In this document: positions 5,048 through 7,957 of the stretch, piece after piece
Numbering within the stretch: the first letter of the stretch is position 1
Layout: each line of letters begins with the position of its first letter
Source: Verrucomicrobiota bacterium
GTDB taxonomy: Bacteria > Verrucomicrobiota > Verrucomicrobiia > Limisphaerales > JAHEOI01
DNA: 7,957 bases
Assembly (NCBI GenBank): GCA_018610125.1
Contig: JAHEOI010000088.1
Coordinates: 1-7,957 of the forward strand
Direction: 5' to 3'
Notes under the pieces: generated by a model
What the model saw: only the letters and a program-made list of their open reading frames with translations
Told to the model about the DNA's origin: nothing
The model's database searches: none
Program-made: the position numbers and the translations under genes

Positions 5048-6970
5048 CTAATCGATTTCGAGTCGTCCTTTTTGCCATTGAACCGTTTTCCCGGTGATTT
5101 CGACCTTACTTTCGAGGCCTTTCCCTGACACTTTGGCTTTTGGGGGAACCCCTTGGCCAACAAACAGGACAAGCCAAATTTCCTCGTTTTGGCCCTCGGT
5201 TTTGATTTGGAGCGGGTCTTCCGAATCGGTGATCGATGACTCTCGGGGATGAATGACCCATCCCTTGACAAAGCCGTTGTTCCTTCCTTTTAGAAGGAAG
5301 GTCGGCCGACCTGCTTCCCGGTCTTGGGTGATACTGATGCCGTCGGATCCTTGTTCGCTTCCCAGATTCGCCTGCCAGGTATAAGTATGAGCTGTGCTGG
5401 CGCGTATCCGGTCCATCGTTGTGATTAGTGCTTGCCCGCTTTCCAGTGAGAAATCCACATGAAAGTGGCGTGTGGCTTCACTGACGCCGAGCTGTTTGTA
5501 GAGGCCCCCGCCCTTGACAATGGCGTAGCCGCTTTGGCGATTGACTTCAAAGTGGGATTTTTTCCCGGTGTAGCGTGATCCGTGCTCAAAATTGTATTCG
5601 CCATCGACGAGCAGGGAGCTGTAAAACTTGTCGCTGCGCTTCTTGCCGGGCCCTCCAAAGAATCGGGTGTTAAAGGCCATGAGATTAATGGCGAGCGCTT
5701 CCGGTTGATCCCACGCGTGGCCATGGTGGACCGTATCCGCCATTACGGAAGCGAGAATATCATTTTCGTTTTTCCATTGATTTCGGAAAAAATAATAGCC
5801 CCGATTGTCACCGATACCGATCGGATAAATCCCTGTCGGGTCTTGGGCTTCAACCTTTTTGGGATAGTAGAGCAGCGCCCAGGTGGTGCCGGCACGGTCG
5901 GCGTCAAATTTTTCCCGGGGTTCGCCGGGAGCCTTAATCCCCATATGGCGATCGTACCAGTAAACGAATTGAGGGAGTTGGGGATCCGGCACTTGATTGA
6001 GAAGCAAACTGGCCCAGCCCTCATCGAAGTTTGTTGAGTGCGCGACGCCGGTTTGAAGGAATTTGCGGGAGTGCGGTTGAAAGGAGTGGGTGTACATGGC
6101 CAGCTTCCACCACGGTCGTAGCGACGCAATGACCGAGAGATCGTTGTCACCGATTTGCTGAGTGGCATAAATCGCCGGCAAGAGGAACGTTCCCGGGTAT
6201 TCGGTATAGCCCGCTCCCTCCTGGGAAACACCAAGACTCCCGAAGCCGTTATCCATGTGACGGATCAGGTCCTGCTTGAGGCGCTCATACCGCGTTCCTC
6301 GCTCGGTTTCTTCCCGGGCGGCCAGCATTAATACGAGCTCGCCCCCACGGCAGACCGCCACCCAATTCGAGATTCGGTCGTCCTTCAGATTGGCATGCTC
6401 ATACTCGGGCCATGCGTCCAAGGCCTGCTCGATCTTCTTCTTAACCCAACGCCGCTGTTTCAAAGACCAAGCCGGGTAACACCAATCGTAAGCGATCCCC
6501 AAGCCCATCGACATCATCGCCCGGGAGAGTCCGTATCCCCGATGCGGGTATCGGTCCTGGTGATCTCCTTTGAAAACCGCTTGTAGCGCTGCGAAAGCCT
6601 TGTCGGCGTACCGGCTCTTGGCTTCGGGCTTGCTGGCAATCAGCGACAGAAGGGCGGCCTCGCGTGCGAGCCAAGTGCGCCTGTAGCCGTAATTGCCTCC
6701 GCCATAGGCGTCGAGGTTATTCGGGGAGCTTGCCTCGACTCGGGCTCGCATCGCCGTGTATGCCTGTTGATGGTGCGACCCTTCATTCTGAATAGCGGCC
6801 TGAACGGCATCAATGCGCTTATCCGTGGCGAACAGCCGCGGATGCGGTGATGATGACGGTTGCCCGATAGCACCCGACGCAGGGATGCTCAGGATCCCTA
6901 CGAGCCCCAAACCGATGAAGAAGCCGACCCAGGTCCGTGTTGACGAAAACGTGCGCTGCCTTTGCTGCAT
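5048..6970 (-). CDS. Exported heparinase II/III-like polysaccharide lyase
   Basis: A 640-residue secreted protein with the layout of heparinase II/III-type lyases: an N-terminal alpha/alpha-toroid followed by a beta-sandwich. The signal peptide is clear: basic QQRQRTFSSTRT, hydrophobic core WVGFFIGLGLVGILSI (14-29) and likely cleavage near ASG/AIG (31-36). The mature part opens with HPRLFATDKRIDAVQAAI (43-60), typical of the family. Family-like motifs are RISNW (199-203), EGAGYTEYPG (251-260), GVAHSTNFDEGWA (308-320) and the beta-domain MADTVHHGHAWDQPE (410-424), which matches the conserved HxH..D signature. Such enzymes cleave uronic-acid-containing polysaccharides (heparin-like, alginate or other) by beta-elimination in the periplasm or outside the cell; the substrate cannot be assigned. 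The catalytic Tyr/His set is proposed by position, not proven. The start is the ATG at 6970, with AAGGG about four bases upstream. A GATAAT box at 7005-7000 could be its -10 element, with no convincing -35. Confidence 0.85.
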   Translation of the reverse strand: MQQRQRTFSSTRTWVGFFIGLGLVGILSIPASGAIGQPSSSPHPRLFATDKRIDAVQAAIQNEGSHHQQAYTAMRARVEASSPNNLDAYGGGNYGYRRTWLAREAALLSLIASKPEAKSRYADKAFAALQAVFKGDHQDRYPHRGYGLSRAMMSMGLGIAYDWCYPAWSLKQRRWVKKKIEQALDAWPEYEHANLKDDRISNWVAVCRGGELVLMLAAREETERGTRYERLKQDLIRHMDNGFGSLGVSQEGAGYTEYPGTFLLPAIYATQQIGDNDLSVIASLRPWWKLAMYTHSFQPHSRKFLQTGVAHSTNFDEGWASLLLNQVPDPQLPQFVYWYDRHMGIKAPGEPREKFDADRAGTTWALLYYPKKVEAQDPTGIYPIGIGDNRGYYFFRNQWKNENDILASVMADTVHHGHAWDQPEALAINLMAFNTRFFGGPGKKRSDKFYSSLLVDGEYNFEHGSRYTGKKSHFEVNRQSGYAIVKGGGLYKQLGVSEATRHFHVDFSLESGQALITTMDRIRASTAHTYTWQANLGSEQGSDGISITQDREAGRPTFLLKGRNNGFVKGWVIHPRESSITDSEDPLQIKTEGQNEEIWLVLFVGQGVPPKAKVSGKGLESKVEITGKTVQWQKGRLEID

Positions 6971-7123
6971 AAGCCCTTGTACCCTGTTTCTGAGCCTACA
7001 TTATCGGAAAGCATTGGCGTGGGAAATGAAAAACCGAGCGATGCGTCGCCACTGTCCAAACGAGGTGTGCGGGCGGTTAGGCCTTCGATTGCATTCGGTC
7101 TCCCCTGTCTACGCCTCGCTGAT

Positions 7124-7138
7124 TTCCGCTTCGCGGAA
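7124..7138. repeat. Small triloop hairpin
   Basis: TTCCGC (7124-7129) pairs with GCGGAA (7133-7138) around a TTC loop. The three-base loop recalls the hairpins at 4928-5032, though the stem sequence differs. Function is unknown. Confidence 0.4.
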
Positions 7139-7278
7139 TGGATAAAGGAGCCATAGCTGGCTGCGCCTTGCCACGGGCCGGAGACGCCTTGATCCCAAGC
7201 CTGAAAGGGCGAATCAATTTTCGCTTAAAAGGGCGGCACGCGGTATGCTATTCATTGTAAGGGATTCCAGAGTGAGGG

Positions 7279-7296
7279 GGGACTGTGACCAGTCCC
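7279..7296 (+). promoter_or_regulatory. Hairpin in the probable leader of the beta-propeller gene
   Basis: GGGACTG (7279-7285) pairs perfectly with CAGTCCC (7290-7296) around a TGAC loop, 57 bases before the ATG at 7354. There is no T-run after it, so it is not an intrinsic terminator. It could be a protein-binding palindrome or a leader-RNA structure. It does not match a riboswitch consensus that I can recognise. Confidence 0.4.
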
Positions 7297-7353
7297 GAGA
7301 GCAAGAGGGTCGCAAGGCGGTTGTTGGAACGAGTTTTTTACCGGTGTGAGACT

Positions 7354-7957
7354 ATGAGCGTATTCAAGTGGTTGGAGGTTCCTTTTCGAAAGGCGGGCTC
7401 TGTGGCCGCTTTCGCGGCGCTGCTATTACACGGTTCGCTTGCCAATAATGCTTCGGCGGATCCGTTGTCGATCTCCGACATCACAATTCGGCAAGGGAGC
7501 ACGGTTGTTATTACGGGAGAGATCCCCGCGGGCTTGGAGGAGGTCGTTCTTGAAGCGCGCCGGCGGATCGATAAGGGGGGATGGGAGCCGGTAGCCGTCC
7601 GGCACCTTGACGGTGCCGGCGGTGAAGTGACCTTTCGGGTCTCGCTGTCAGCCGCCTTGGAGATCTTTCGCCTTCGTGCGGCTCCCAATGCGCCTTTGCC
7701 GTTGTCGTTTTACGAAGGGACTTCTTCGTTTAAAGGGCCGATTTCGCCCGGCGGTCCGGAAGACGCCTTTCGGGGTGAGGTTCTGGCTCCCGAGATCGCG
7801 GACGAGCCACAAAAGCGGGTATCCGACAAGGAATCGGACGAGTCGCGTCAAGTGGTTGAGTCCGATATTTGGAAATTAAAAGGTGAGCGGCTCTTTTTCT
7901 TCAATCAGTTGCGAGGCCTTCAAGTCATTGATGTCAGCAACCCGGATGAGCCGAGGC
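7354..7957 (+). CDS. Secreted beta-propeller / LVIVD-repeat protein, N-terminal part
   Basis: Open from the ATG at 7354 to the window edge, 201 complete codons, so the C-terminus is missing. The N-terminus is a signal peptide with basic residues at 5-13, hydrophobic GSVAAFAALLLHGSLA (15-30) and probable cleavage after SLA (30) or NASA (35). Residues 36-125 form a small domain rich in predicted strands (PLSISDITIRQG, TVVITGEIP, EVVLEARRR, EVTFRVSL, LEIFRLRAA), suggesting an immunoglobulin-like or other beta-sandwich module. A Pro/Gly then Asp/Glu/Lys/Ser-rich linker follows (about 126-168). From VVESDIWKLKGERLFFF (167-183) through GLQVIDVSNPDEPR (188-201) it matches the entry of bacterial secreted beta-propellers, and the last segment is a typical LVIVD-repeat blade. 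These are usually protein-binding or surface scaffolds; no enzymatic role is implied. The ribosome-binding site is weak (GTGAG). Identification of the propeller rests on the last 35 residues only. Confidence 0.8.
   Translation, partial: MSVFKWLEVPFRKAGSVAAFAALLLHGSLANNASADPLSISDITIRQGSTVVITGEIPAGLEEVVLEARRRIDKGGWEPVAVRHLDGAGGEVTFRVSLSAALEIFRLRAAPNAPLPLSFYEGTSSFKGPISPGGPEDAFRGEVLAPEIADEPQKRVSDKESDESRQVVESDIWKLKGERLFFFNQLRGLQVIDVSNPDEPR

Larger units (their letters stand above)
6971..7353. other. 383-base divergent intergenic region
   Basis: This spacer separates the heparinase-like gene (minus) from the beta-propeller gene (plus), so it should hold both promoters. On the minus strand GATAAT (7005-7000) is a plausible -10 for the lyase. 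On the plus strand TATGCT (7244-7249) is a weak -10 candidate with no good -35. Two hairpins are present and listed separately. The short reading frames crossing the region have no ribosome-binding sites or recognisable products. I see no tRNA, known riboswitch or transposon remnant. Confidence 0.5.

Noticed and set aside
4915..5271. Minus-strand reading frame of 118 codons across the hairpin row
   Set aside because: It overlaps the 3' end of the lyase gene in another frame and its C-terminal half is translation of the palindromic repeat, a typical source of false protein calls.
6813..7145. Plus-strand reading frame of 110 codons in the divergent spacer
   Set aside because: It begins inside the lyase signal-peptide region antisense, lacks a ribosome-binding site and shows no recognisable domain.
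1..7957. CRISPR array, tRNA, rRNA or complete insertion sequence
   Set aside because: No regularly spaced direct repeats, no cloverleaf or rRNA-like conserved stretch and no transposase frame were seen on either strand.

Overview
The window looks like a chromosomal segment from a free-living Gram-negative bacterium of moderately high GC. The best guess is the Verrucomicrobiota/Planctomycetota (PVC) group. The reasons are a Tat-exported protein, a DUF1080 (3-keto-disaccharide hydrolase) protein, a heparinase II/III-like polysaccharide lyase, a secreted beta-propeller protein, and intergenic multi-hairpin repeats of a kind I associate with those genomes. The phylum is an inference from gene content, not a direct reading.

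Positions 1-3867 are all minus strand. In transcription order they hold: der (ribosome-assembly GTPase, 3867-2317); a gamma-glutamylcyclotransferase-fold protein (2170-1763) behind a recognisable sigma-70-type promoter; an acidic 74-residue small protein (1639-1415); a 64-residue exported mini-protein ending in a Cys-Pro tail (1336-1142); a FabG-like short-chain dehydrogenase (1104-370); and the N-terminus of a Tat-exported protein that runs off the left edge (131-1). The spacings shrink towards the SDR (146, 123, 78 and 37 bases), so the last three may share a transcript. Between the SDR and the Tat gene lies a 73-bp interrupted palindrome (186-258), probably a REP/MITE-like element.

Positions 4012-6970 hold two exported carbohydrate-related genes in convergent orientation: a DUF1080 protein on plus with an Asp/Glu tail encoded by a hexanucleotide repeat, and a 640-residue heparinase II/III-like protein on minus. 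Their shared 3' region (4795-5047) carries a row of four short hairpins, each with a three-base loop, plus two further palindromes.

The right end (7354-7957) is the start of a secreted protein entering a beta-propeller/LVIVD-type region. It is divergent from the lyase across a 383-base spacer containing two hairpins.

Overall this is mostly ordinary housekeeping plus carbohydrate-related genes. The less explained parts are the two palindromic elements, the two small proteins, and the operator-like cluster upstream of the cyclotransferase gene. I see no CRISPR array, tRNA, rRNA, intact transposase or phage gene. No coherent new system can be demonstrated from this sequence alone.
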